This document shows, one piece after another, positions 23,444 to 35,420 of a DNA stretch of 64,000 nucleotides; the first letter of the stretch is position 1; each line of letters starts with the position of its first letter. The DNA comes from Chamaecrista fasciculata. Its lineage: Eukaryota; Streptophyta; Magnoliopsida; Fabales; Fabaceae. A program made the translations under genes and the position numbers. Below the pieces are notes generated by a model. That model saw only the letters and a program-made list of their open reading frames with translations. It ran no database searches and was not told where the DNA came from. The stretch lies in NCBI GenBank assembly GCA_003254925.1, contig QANZ01003410.1:53282-117281 (forward strand). Direction: 5' to 3'.

Positions 23444-24169
23444 ATGGAAGGGAGGTTCATCCAGCCAACCCTAATTCACTCTGACCCTAACCATGACCAC
23501 GACACTTACATCGTCCAGATCCCTAAGAACCAAATCTACCGCATCCCACCGCCGGAAAACGCCCTCATCGTCGACCAACATCGTAACCCTACCAAACCTA
23601 AATCCTCCCGTCGTTCCTCCTCCTGCCTCTGCTTCTGCCTCTGCCTCCTCCTCCTCCTCGTTCTCCTCGTCGCGGCCTTAGCCGTTATATACTTCCTCTT
23701 CAAACCCCACCACCCTCTCCTCTCCATCACCCACGTCGCCGTCCACCACGCCGCCTCCTTGCGGGCCCCGCCCTCCTATGTCGTCTCGCTCACCGCCAAC
23801 AACCCTAATGCCAACACGCACCTCCACTATTTAGGGAGCGCCGTTGACTTGTACTACGATGAGGAGGTCGTGGCTTCCGGCAAGTTCCCGGCGTTGGAGC
23901 AAGGGCCCGGGGATTCGACGAAGGTGACCGTTGAGTTGGCCGGGTCAAAAAATAGACCGTTGGATCCGGAGATGAAGAAAAGCATGGACGAAAAAAGTGG
24001 CGGGAAAAATGTGCATATTCGGTTGGATTTGGAGACGAAGCTTGAGGTGAAGGGAAGATTAGGGAAGGTAGCATTGTACGGAATGAAGCCCACAATGAAC
24101 TGTACCATGTTGTTGAGTTCCTTGAGGAAAGACGCTCACGTGTTGTCACAAGAATGCAAACCCGAGTAG
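23444..24169 (+). CDS. NDR1/HIN1-like (LEA-2) membrane protein, NHL13-like
   Basis: This intronless gene encodes 241 aa. The cytosolic N-terminus contains YIVQIPKNQIYRIPPPENA (22-40), a hallmark of the NHL13-like subgroup. A Cys/Leu-rich transmembrane segment lies at about 61-86, followed by an extracellular LEA-2 domain (about 95-230) with the usual NNPN (119-122) and YLGSAVDLYYDEEVVASG, a typical beta-strand region. Length and layout are normal for the family. NHL proteins sit in the plasma membrane, some with a GPI anchor or N-glycans. NDR1 itself links the membrane to the cell wall and is needed for CC-NLR immunity; NHL13 is reported to be required for full resistance to bacteria. The ATG at 23444 is the first in frame after a pyrimidine-rich leader. 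GC content is higher than in the surroundings, as expected for a coding exon. Confidence 0.92.
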   Translation: MEGRFIQPTLIHSDPNHDHDTYIVQIPKNQIYRIPPPENALIVDQHRNPTKPKSSRRSSSCLCFCLCLLLLLVLLVAALAVIYFLFKPHHPLLSITHVAVHHAASLRAPPSYVVSLTANNPNANTHLHYLGSAVDLYYDEEVVASGKFPALEQGPGDSTKVTVELAGSKNRPLDPEMKKSMDEKSGGKNVHIRLDLETKLEVKGRLGKVALYGMKPTMNCTMLLSSLRKDAHVLSQECKPE

Positions 24170-25202
24170 TAGAGAGGTAATAATTGATTTCATGTACGTA
24201 CGTATACGTACAAATGCATGCATGCATTCATGCAGATTAAGGATTTGATGATGATGATGATATATATATATTGATTGATTGATTCGTGAGAGAGGTTGCA
24301 TGATGGATATGGTATGTTGCCTATATATGCATGGATGGAATAATCAGCCATATTACAATTTGTGAATTCTTTTATCTTTTTGGAAACATTTTGTTTTTGT
24401 TTTTCTTTGGTTCTCTAATTCTTTTGGGTCGATGGCCGAATTCCAAATGATTGTGGTTTGATTTGTCTGTGAGTTAGAGTTTTGTAATAGTGTTAAGTTG
24501 GAATACGATACGAGCAAGTGATCACATGAATGAAATATTGCTGAATTCATCTCTCAGGTATACATGATATTCAGGTAATGAATTTCTATATGGATATGAG
24601 CTTATTGATGTGACAATATATAAAAATGAGGGTATTTTCGTTGACGAGGAGTCAAAATTGAAAAAAAAAAAATCCTTTATTTCTCTTTATCATTATATTT
24701 TTTTTTTGGCCTTTTAGTTTTTGTAGTTTTCTTTGGGACAAAAAGGTGAGAGTTAATGTCATGCTACAATGTTTAGCCAGCAGTATTACCATTTTTTTTG
24801 GTAAGAACCAATCTTAACATTTCTTGTTTCCAAAATAAATTAATTTTACCTTCTGTCAAGTTATTTAGCTACTTATCTAATTTGACATCAAGTTTAGATG
24901 AAAATGTGGCAGACGCAAAATATGTTTATTTAAGACCCAGCTTAGCAAAATAGATGTGGGTTGGGTAGTAAGAAAAGCCAATGGATTTCATAAGTAGGCC
25001 CAATATATAATCAAGCCACTCCGCACGTCCTTTCAGGGTTAAACCCCTCAGAGACTCTCCTACCAAAAAAAAACCCCCTCACAGACCCAATCATATGGAA
25101 AGAAAAAGGAAAAAGAATGACTGGATTATGTGAATGAACTCCTCACAATTTGGGCCAAAAAAAAAATCATCACAATAATTTGACTTACAAGGAAAAGAGA
25201 AT

Positions 25203-25390
25203 CTCCTAACGAAAAGAAATATCTTTCTTAGGTATGTTGTTTAGAATTTTTTTTCTCTTGTACTCCTGTAAATCTATTCCTAGAAGCATATGATTGTAGT
25301 TACCTTGCTTGGTCTTCTTGTTTTATGGCCTTGTGCCATTTTATCTCATGAATGAAGATTCATCTTCTTTTGGACCAAAACAAAAAAACA
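25203..25390 (+). mobile_element. Short LINE-tail-like insertion
   Basis: A 10-bp direct repeat AAAAGAGAAT (25193-25202, 25391-25400) flanks 188 bp. These end CTTTTGGACCAAAACAAAAAAACAAA and contain CTCATGAATGAAGATTCAT, a pattern common at plant LINE 3' ends. There is no coding sequence. The repeat is A-rich, so chance similarity of the flanks is possible. Confidence 0.5.
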
Positions 25391-27107
25391 AAAAGAGAAT
25401 GTGCCATCCTGCCTGGTACTACTATATTTTTCTTCCTATGCTAGATAAAAGAAATTAAAACTAAATGGGGTTAAAAAATCAATTTTAAATTTTTGGTAAG
25501 AAGTATTTTTAAAATTAGAGTGATACTTCTTTATTTTTTTTATTTGATATAAAAAAATTATTTTATTTTTTTTGCTTTCTTTAAATTGAATAAATTCTAT
25601 GATCATTATTGCACTTCGTATTATCCAAACTATTAGGTATTGCTATTTTTTTTTATAATAACCTCTAAATTTTAAAAATTAGTTATTTTTCAATAAAAAC
25701 CATTAGAGATTACAAAAATTTAAAATTTCATCATTTTTATAGTTTAAGAGAATTTTCTTCATTTTAACCAAAAAAAAAATTATAACATTATATTTTGCAA
25801 GCATAAGTAAACAATTTTTTTTGAAACAAAAGTCATATTTTCATTCAACATCTCATTTATTATCACAATTATCTCTATTTGTCTATTTATATATCTCAAA
25901 GTAATATTCTTATGGTAACTAGTTTAATTAACTGTGAAAATGTATTTTATATATTACATAAATTAGTCCTTAATTAATTGTTGATACAAGAACTTGTAAA
26001 ATAATTTTACAAAGCACATAAATCTAAAGTTTAATATAAAAAGAAATCATATTTTGAAATAAGTAAAAACACAAAACGACTTATCCAAAACAACTCGGCC
26101 TCTTCCAAACTATTAATATATAGAATTATAGATATAAAAAATAATGAGTATGGCTCAAATTAAAATCATCTAGTCATTTTTAGTACCGAATAACTTTTTT
26201 AGCAACGCATGTTAATGAGCAGTATTGAACAGTATTACGACATGCAAAGATCGAGGATATTAAATATATATTAGTTATCATGACATGACATCTACGTAGC
26301 ATGATTTTAAAGATTGCGTGAATTAATTAAGACCAAATTATACGACAGATTCATAATTTGTAATTTTGGATTGGAATGGGTATAAGCTTCTAGCATATTC
26401 GATTTAGGTTGTTATTACCTCTAAATTCTATAACCAAACAGTATACTTACTTCTATATAATAATGTGGTTATTAAAAAATTAGGACTCAAAAATCTATGA
26501 ACCTGAGCAAAATTAAAGCAAAGATCAAGTTGCTCGTTATTATACTGATCATATTTAGACTTTAGTAAAGAAGTTTGAAGTAATTATTGTAGCTCGTCAA
26601 AACTTCAATAGGGCAAGATGGTATAGGTACAAGTTAATTGTTTAAAAGATAATTAATAATCAATGGTATGATGAACATTCAACAAATGCGGATAATGTAT
26701 AATTGACATATATTTATATATATATATATATATAATAATTATGATCTGATTAGTCATCACGAAATTAATTGACATATATGTCTCTCTCAGACTGTTTTGT
26801 TTGTCTAAATCGAGCTTAGGATACGTACAAAGCTGTCAAATTTATAATTGACTGAAATTGAAGTTGACTTAAAATAATGTTTACTACAAAGCTATATAAG
26901 TCTACGATATATATTAGGTTGTCAAGACCTTAGGCATGAAGACTATCTGACCTGGCAAAAATTGTCTCTTTTTTCGAAGGATACTCTCAATCTCCAATTA
27001 TAATTATAAATTTATAATAATATTCAAGGTTAGATCTACTTCTGTAAGATTGTGCCATCACTTCAACAAAACACTAGCCACTTCTATTGTATTACTTAAT
27101 ACTCATC

Positions 27108-27156
27108 ATATTGTTACATTATTTTTTCTTTTTGGCCTGAATATTGTTACATTATT
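27108..27156 (-). mobile_element. 17-bp A-tailed insertion between 16-bp direct repeats
   Basis: ATATTGTTACATTATT occurs at 27108-27123 and identically at 27141-27156. The 17 bp between them read on the minus strand TCAGGCCAAAAAGAAAA, again a TCAGGC(C) end plus an A-rich tail. Confidence 0.6.
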
Positions 27157-29531
27157 AAAGTCTTCAAGTCTTGACAAATTTATATTAGTTAATAATGGGG
27201 ATCGGTGGAAGACATGACAGAAAGCAAATCTGATACTTTTCAGACCTGTTATTATTAATAAAAATGTAATTGTCAAACAAGACATTAATCTTTTTGAAAC
27301 TGAAGTTGTTCAAAGAAACTTGCATGAGATCGACTGGAACTGTTTTCAATTAATTTAATTATTGATCAATTATTGAATTCTATACACATCCAGCGTAAAT
27401 TTATTCCAGATTTTCATTTAGGTCAAAATATTAAAAGTAGCTTTGTTTGTACGTATATATGTGTGTATAGAGGATATATAATTCTTAATTAGTTCAATTA
27501 TGTAACACTCCTTGGTATTTAAAACTATCATTATAACTCTTAATAATATTAACTCGAATTATCAAAATAAAATATTAAAAATAATTAAATATAATAATAA
27601 AATACATATATTGACACAGAGGTTTACAACAAGCGTTGTCAAATATATATAGTTTGTCAATTATATTAGATCTTAAATGCCAAATAAAATATAATCTTCT
27701 AAATCAATAAAGACTTCTATAAAGATATATCCCCTCTTTCCTCTTAAGAAATATATCTCTATCTAAAGGAATATAGCTCTGTTTTGTGGAGATTTAAATC
27801 TTGAAATTTCAAAAGTGATTTAAAACTTTAAACATGAAGAGCAAATCAAAAGAGGATATTCTAATGTTTTTAAGATGTTAATTTCTTTGTTTTGTCCTTA
27901 TTTCTTTGGACTAGATCGTCCTTGATGTGTGTTGCCTTAAGAACTTGCTTGAGGTTTCCTTTGCTGTAAGGCAGGTTGAAACCTGTATTTTTAGTTTATC
28001 TATATGCCATGTTAAATTTTTCAGTTGTATTCTCTAGAGATTTGAAGTTCTATGTATTTCTATTTGATCAAAAAATATTAATGAGATATCCATTTAAAAA
28101 TAATTAAAATATAAAAATCTAAAATATTTTTTATCATGCAAAATTTAATGCAACAACTGCATTATAAATTTTTCTGTAACAAAATATAATTAGACATTGC
28201 ATGTTTCATCAACCAAAATATTTTATTATAACAAGTATAAATTTTCATTTAAATGATATAATAATATAGTAACTTTTTAAGATTCAAAACTAATAAAAAA
28301 AACTGCGATTTTTAACATGAAATAAAAAATATTAAAATTATATTTTAATAAAAGGAATTAGTATCATTGAGAGAATATTTTGTTTCACTTTTAATTTTAA
28401 AATTATTTATCTATAAATTTTTTTTAAAAAAAAAAGTGTAATATATAATTGAGTTTCTCTTACAAATGAGAGAATAACTAATTAATTACCTTTGTTTATT
28501 TATTCCCAATTCTTCCATTGATTGTATCTTAGCTAATTAAATTAGGGAGGCATTATTATTTTGTATATATATATATATATATGCATGCACTTTATTCCCC
28601 AAAAAGCAATAATGTCTTAATTGAATGAGATTCTATTTTTTAACCATATTAATTCCTTCACTGTTGAAGTGAAAATTAACTTTTGTCACTCACCAAAAGG
28701 CACAATATCAGGATTGATGCCTTATTCTTTAACCATAAACTTGCATAATATATATATATATATATATGTCATGCGGTGAACAAGATACACCAAATTGTCT
28801 ATCTCCACCACATTTATTCATGCACACACGTATATATCACCTGGTTTTAGGGTTTGTGAGGGTTGTTTTAATTAATATAATTAAAAGCAGTGATATCTTG
28901 AACAGAAGTTAAGGGCTACATATATATGGTGGATGTTAAGGATTGGTTTATGGCAAAATCTAAAGTTCTTGCTCATGATAATTCTTTATTAATGAATATT
29001 TATTATTTATCATATGTTCCTCCTCATAGAGTTGAAAATCCACTAATTATCATTAACACTTACTTTTTTTTGTTCGTTTAAAAATTTTGGAAGTATGTAA
29101 CACTATGGATTTGATCGCTATGATCGAGATAAATAAAACTATGGAAATGCCTGAATATGATAAGTTATAAGAATATTCCTATGAAAAAATAAAGGAGGGG
29201 AAGAAGCCGGGAAATACCTACTTGCCTACTCTTTCTTTCCCTTAGGATTCATTATCAAAGGAGATTGCACCCTTCAAGCTAAGAGATTGATCCTAAGATC
29301 ACTACCCCTCACGTTGATTGGCTTAACGTGCAACTAAGCTTAAACTTCCGATAAGCCAACTTTTTTAGGCATCTAGATCAATTGTGAAATGATCAAAGGC
29401 ATACTTAACAACTATTGGCTCCATAAAGCAGTCATGTGTATAAGAACAATATTAATTAATTAATAATCACAGTTTCTTATGGATACAACTTCAAATTTCA
29501 TATATATATATATATATATATAAGAAAAATA

Positions 29532-29638
29532 TATGGGAACGACATATGCAAAAGCATTGTTCTTCCCAACTGTTAGATAGAACTCCATCTAACGAATGAG
29601 AAGCTAGGTCGGTGCTTTTGCACCCCACCCTTCCCATA
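29532..29638. repeat. 107-bp foldback, small MITE-like hairpin
   Basis: The ends are inverted (TATGGGAA...TGCAAAAGCA against TGCTTTTGCA...TTCCCATA) and the centre is a second inverted pair (GTTAGATAGA/TCCATCTAAC). The whole could fold as one interrupted hairpin. No clear target duplication was found. A MITE is the likeliest reading; a small-RNA precursor is possible but unsupported. Confidence 0.45.
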
Positions 29639-30897
29639 GAATAACTCATACATAAACACTTTCTTTTCCTTCATAGGATCAGAACTTTTAGAGTGCCAAT
29701 TTATTAGTAAAATTTTCATAGTGTGGTCAAATGAGTAAAAAAAAAACTCAGTAGCGGGTCAATGTGCAAAATATTAACATTATCAATACATTAACCCGAT
29801 CGATAATATGTTTTGTTTTACATTACTTCAAAAATTTTGTATCAAATTAAAACATATAGTTCCCTCCAATCCCACTTTGTCTTGTGTTAACTTCTTACTC
29901 GGAAACTTAAGTGAAAATCAATAATTATTATATATGTACGTTGAATGACACGTACATATGCAGATTTCATAGTAAAGGATCATGCATATACATTTGTTAA
30001 TGTTGATCTTTCCATGATAGAATCTACAATAAATTAATTGAGGAGAAAAAGATAAAAATAAAAAAACGGAGTAATTCATGCATGTTGTTTCCATTATAGG
30101 GTCTTTGTGTTTCTCGACATTATTTTAATAATAATACCAAGGTTGGGTTTGGTGGGAGCAAGAGCAGTTTATGCACGATACATTTTAAAGTAATGTTTGT
30201 TGTCAGTAAAATGGATTGTGCAAGTACTCTTCAATTAATTTGACGTTTTCCTTTTCATTACTCTTAATTTCTTCCTGTCATTAATTAATTAAGGCCACGA
30301 TATATATTGAGCTAGCCAGAGACGACACTTGTATAAGGTACAAGGGGAAAACGGGTATATAATTGCAATTAATGAAAAAGGTTAAAGCTGTCTTAACTTT
30401 TATCGATCCTGTCGCACCAATAATTGAAACTTATGAAGTGTTAGTTTAATTCATCATATGTTTAATCAAAGAATATATGAATCTCTAGTGGACTACATCT
30501 TTCCACGTCCGACACAAACATAAGAGGGAGTGTTGTCAAAGGTTGGAGCCATGTTAGTGTCTTTACTCCAAATATCTATGTTATTCTTCACATCAAACAT
30601 CTCCTTTTAAGTGGATTCCAACTCCTCATTCAACCATATTTATATAGATTCCCCTGTAACCTCAGGTAGGTGTTCAGTTTCACTTTCACTAACCTAACCA
30701 GACAGTTTAACCTTCCTTACAATTCTATACCAACTCAATCAATTCGATTTGTTGAAAGATAATTTTATTTAAAATATTGTTTTGGATATTAAATATAGAC
30801 GTTTTTCCTAATGAGAATTCAAACATAAATTTACCACTAGATTAATACTTCCCATTAGATATTAATTAACTCAATTTGACATCAGTAGCAAAACAGC

Positions 30898-30980
30898 TAG
30901 AGCCCTCCCAACGATGTCGACTCTAGGGATCGAATTTGGATCTTCTCACCTATGTTGTAACTCGTCAACCACTACACCAC
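30898..30980 (-). repeat. Partial inverted copy of the 11520 SINE
   Basis: The stretch with AGAGCCCTCCC, GTCGACTCTAGGGATCGAA and CTACACCAC is the reverse complement, with several changes, of the promoter part of the SINE at 11520-11707. Tail and flanking duplication were not identified. Confidence 0.6.
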
Positions 30981-32830
30981 ACATTTGTCGGTAGAGCAAC
31001 AATTACTTTATTATAAAATAATATTTAACTTGTGAAAAACTCTTATTCTCTTTTTGTGGAATTTATACTTTCTAATTAGTTGAGAATTTTTCATAACTTC
31101 CGTATACATTACTACATTGAATAACAACTAAAGTATTATCCAATCAAATAAACTACTAAAACTAGTCTTTATATGCATAGATGTATAGTACTCAAAATAC
31201 TTATATCGAAGCTAAGCTTAATTTCTACTGGTGTAGTGCAATTTTAAGATGGAAGGAGGGCATAATAAAATAATACAAGGGAGTCTTATTTACAATGTGG
31301 ATTGAGGAAATATATAGTACATGCATGCTTATCCATCTCCAATTAAATGTTTGAATTAATGTAGATTTTGAGTATTTATATATATATATATATATATATA
31401 TGTTTCTTGTTTCAAGAACATGGCACAAATCTCTTGCATGTGTATTTATATGTTATTTTAATTTGTGGTCAATTTCACATGATTTGCGATGCCAAACTTT
31501 TATATCAGTCTCAGGTCTGTCTTATTATGGTGCCAACTCACATTTCTACTTAAACAAAGCATGCCTTTGATTTTATAAGAAAGTGGAACACTAAAGTATA
31601 TAATGGGATTGTCCCAAACACTTTCTTTCTTCCTTCCTCTCCTTTTCCCCAAAGAAATTGCGTGCATACTGCATAGGTCTCTGTTAAAAATAAGTTTAAA
31701 TTAACGAACCACACCTTTTACATGTATAGCACGAACAAATATAATTAATCTCATTTTCTCTAATATATCGCTAACCTGGTGCATTTCATTATAATACACT
31801 TTCGTTATCCAACTTGCTATCTCTCATATATATAAATAATTTAGAAATTCCTACTTGCTCATATTTTATGTCTGCCTAGCTAGAGTTCAATTCTTCACGT
31901 TCATCTCACTGAATTTAAAATGAGGTATAAATATTTTAGTCCTTCTTCGCTCCAATTATTGATCTAATTTATATACATGTATAGCTAGCACACTGTTTAT
32001 AACTTTCCATGTTGATTGAATCCGCTCCATGGCAAAATTAGTGCATATACAGTAGAGGTTCATATTGAATTAATCAATACCATGGGAGTGTATGATCTGG
32101 ACTCAAGGAAGAATTTCAAAGATTAAACTTATTGAGTTTAAGCCCTTAATATAGTTTCTCACTAGTTTCTTTTATTGGAAATAAATTTGAGATACCATAT
32201 TGTGAGAGATTAATCTTTACCATTAGGTCCGACTTCCATTGGTACTAAAAGTAACACTTGAGACTGCCACTTTTGAGTGAGATTTGAGATACAGTAACAA
32301 GATATATCGCTACAACAAGTCTTGTTAATTAGACCGTTGATAAGGGGCCCTTTTTGTAACCTGAATCTCCAAATACCCAATCAGACATGGTTTTGATTAT
32401 CTTATCTCCAAAATTAAGGATATTTTAGTGAGCAGGAAATCCCAATTAGAGTTTTAGGTCGTCTGCTTAATTATTACACTGCAATTAGTGGCGCCACTCG
32501 TTATGCATTGTGTATAGCCAATTATAAATTAATTAATCGATAATGCTTAGAGAATTAATTAACACTGTTCTGTATATAATGCATTGAGAGTTGCAACTTG
32601 CATATGTATATATATATAATTAATTTATTTCTGTACTTAATTGGCTATAGTTACATCCACCTCTAAACTAAGAAAGACACTTGTGTCTTTCTCTCTACTC
32701 TTGGTTTTGCTTTTTCCTTACAATTTTGTTTTTTCTTGTGAGCTGAACAAAGATTACAAAATGTCCTATGTTCTACCCTGAGCTTATTATGGCAGGGCAT
32801 AGAAGAGAAATGTACACATATAAATGTCAT

Positions 32831-35187
32831 TTACACCCTGGAACGAGCTCGCACTGATACTCTCTTCCATTCCACTAATCGTTGAAGAAACTCCCTCACC
32901 TGCATATTTGATCCACCCATCAAATTAAATCAATCATTAATTATTAAACTTAATCATATATTAAAAAAAAAATAAACATCGTATATACGTCACAAATTTG
33001 TACTTGCCTCGTCGGGTTCCTGCAAAGAGTACGATGCAGTCGTGTCTTTTGGATATTTCGACACAAGGATTCCATAACCTTGTCCCCTCTCTCTTAGTTT
33101 CTGTTTATACAACAAAACTCATTTATTTCTATTTATGATTATTTTGTAAAGATTAAAAATAGGAAAAAAGAAAATAGACACATGGTTGTGTGAGAAAGGA
33201 ATCCAATTTGTGTCATTGGATACCTTGAATGCATCTTCATCGGATCGGTCATCACCAATGTAAACAGGAAACACATCGTTACAGTTGGCGAATCCTGTAG
33301 AATAATTGGATTATTTAGATTAGTAAGCCATCCAAAAAAAAAGTTTCCACACATTATCACACATCACCAATAATCTTCAATAATCAAATTGTATATACAA
33401 CAATGCCTAGCTGTCTTCCTTTTATTTTTTTTTCCTGATAAATTGTCAAAATATATTTTCCATGTATTCCAAATATATATATATATATATGATTATTTAA
33501 TTAATGAATTAAACTCACCAAGTGACTCTAACAAAAATTCGAGGGCCTCTCCTTTGTCCCATTTAATGGGGGGGCGAATCTCTAATACCTGTATTAAACA
33601 AATCACATTGAAAGTGAGACATCTCTCACTCAAAACCTTCCAGCTTAATTACAAATGAAATGAGAGAATCTTTACTCTCCATATTAATCCTATTATTAAA
33701 TACAAAAAATACCCCAAAATAAATAAATACAGAAGCAAAGGCCCACCTTCCTTCCTTGAGTAAGACGGAGCTTGGGATATTCCTTCAACACTGACTTAAC
33801 TTGGTGAGCTAGTTCACTCCATTTCTGTGTACAAGTTTTTCAGAGTTAGACTAGACTGGCTTTAATTTCTTGAGATCTTGAGAGGTATAATGGTATATTT
33901 ATTCAATATGATTAATTAATGGATGGATGTGGATAATATGATAATACATACATATATATATATATACCTTTTCGTCAACGCAGCGAAAATGAACAGAGAC
34001 GCAGAACTTGTTGTTCTCCACCGAAGCTCCAGGAGTTGAGCTAGTTTTTTCAACTAACAGTTGATACACCTGAAATTAAAGTTCATCCATCATCATTAAT
34101 TAGTAATTACCAACATATATATATATACTTAATCAATAAAACACACCAATTACCTCATCTATCATGGGCAAAAATTCACAAGCAGGTTGGAACAGAACAC
34201 CTTTGTTGTCCTGCATATCAAAACCATAAAGACAAAAACTCACTTAGCAACATATATAAAGTTTTGTGTACATAATATAAATATATATATTATATAGCTC
34301 ATGATCGACTCACTTTGTTGTATTTAGAAACTTTGGTTGGGCCTTGAATGTCCATCCCATGGCTTCCAGCATAGTACAGCTCTGCCAGCCTAACAAAGTT
34401 GTACACCTGTAGAAAAAAAAAATAACAAGGTAATTATTAAAACTAAGAACAAAGTGAAAGTTTCAAAGAGTATATATATATATATATGTAAAAAATACAG
34501 TTGGGTTATTGATGTTTTAAAATGCACCTTATCTCTGCATCTGCCAGTGACTATAGCAGTAGGAAAACACCTTGCGAGTTTTCTTAGGGTCTTTCTCATC
34601 TGATAGATGTAGATATGTAAGTAAGATTAAGGATAAGTTAAACTGTTTAAGAGGTAATTAATTAATGAAGATGGAAGAGGAGAAGAACGAACCGCGTCGG
34701 ACATGAAAGCACGTTCAGGGTCATCGACAATAGGGGAGAGTGTGCCATCGTAGTCGAGGAAGACTACAATCTGCTTTCCTTTTGAGGCATCGATGATGTT
34801 CTCAAACATGTCCAGTGCTGAAGGGTGGTGAAGCTGTTTAATTTGATGAAAGATGATGATATATGAGATGTGTAATTAAAGGAGTAAAAAAAGGGGGAAT
34901 TAAGATTTTAGAATAGTAATGCTGCTCACAATCCAAGAGGTATTTTGTTGATCCAGAGTATGAGAATGATGAGTGTGGGTAGGTGAAGAGGCTCTCATGG
35001 AGTCAACCCAGGCGTTAATTCTGGCGGCGCCGTTGATCTCGAGATTACGGAGGAGCTTCTTTCTGGAAATGGTGATGTAGCCGCCGGGTGCGGCGGGGGG
35101 TTTCTGTGCCGTCGTCGTGAAAATGGAACTTAAACTCATGTTCATTCTGGGTTTTGCATCCGAAACTACCACATTCTGCTGCGTCAT
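32831..35187 (-). CDS. Trehalose-6-phosphate phosphatase (TPP)
   Basis: There are eleven coding exons (minus strand, in order): 35187-34930, 34833-34693, 34599-34528, 34406-34314, 34210-34154, 34069-33968, 33824-33747, 33588-33519, 33294-33224, 33100-33008 and 32899-32831. They give 367 aa, the usual plant TPP length. The enzyme removes phosphate from trehalose 6-phosphate, a sugar-status signal. HAD-phosphatase motifs are present: [11 protein letters not shown] (catalytic aspartates), IVTGRCRDK and [26 protein letters not shown] and the C-terminal [11 protein letters not shown] are also typical. Translation starts at the ATG at 35187 ([12 protein letters not shown]). All introns are GT-AG except the last (33007-32900), which starts GCAAGT and ends TGCAG. 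Using the GC site is the only way I see to keep frame. There is no plastid transit peptide that I can recognise. Confidence 0.95.
32900..33007 (-). other. GC-AG intron of the TPP gene
   Basis: Read on the minus strand, exon 10 ends ...CCCGACGAG and the intron begins GCAAGTACAA. It ends ATATGCAG before GTGAGGGAG. Joining at these points gives EPDEVREF, as expected for the family. The nearest GT (4 nt into the intron) would shift the frame. GC donors with a strong AAGT context are the commonest non-canonical class in plants. Confidence 0.85.
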
Positions 35188-35420
35188 CTTTAACAAAAAC
35201 AGAGTCAGTATATTTATGTGGAAAGAAACAATTCCACAAAGACTAAAAAAAGGTGATTTACTTTAGTGAATACTGATTACTGAACCAAATGAAGAAATAT
35301 ATAAATACCTTGGTGGTTTTTAAGAAGAATAAGAGAGAAAATAATAAGTGAGAGAAGGGAGAGTGTTGGTGAGTGGGGAGGAAAAACAGGGGAGGGGAGT
35401 GATGGATTTATAGTTGCCAG
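35188..35420 (-). promoter_or_regulatory. TPP 5' UTR with probable leader intron and TATA box
   Basis: On the minus strand a TATA-like CTATAAATCC lies at about 35404-35413. It is followed by a pyrimidine-rich leader (35310-35400). A donor-like AAG|GTATTTATAT occurs at 35308-35307. Acceptor candidates are TTTTTTTAG (about 35243) or TTGTTAAAG just before the ATG. A leader intron of about 66 or 121 nt is therefore likely. This is inferred from motifs only. Confidence 0.5.

Larger units (their letters stand above)
24170..32830. other. Long gene-poor, AT-rich region
   Basis: No gene is supported across about 8.6 kb. Reading frames here are under 70 codons and follow (TA)n or A/T runs. Recognisable items are a LINE-tail insertion (25203-25390), a short A-tailed insertion (27124-27140), a foldback (29532-29638) and a partial SINE (30898-30980). 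(TA)n tracts occur near 26714, 28566, 28749, 29502 and 31380. The first ~400 bp after 24169 probably include the NHL 3' UTR, and the last few hundred the TPP 3' UTR. Confidence 0.55.
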
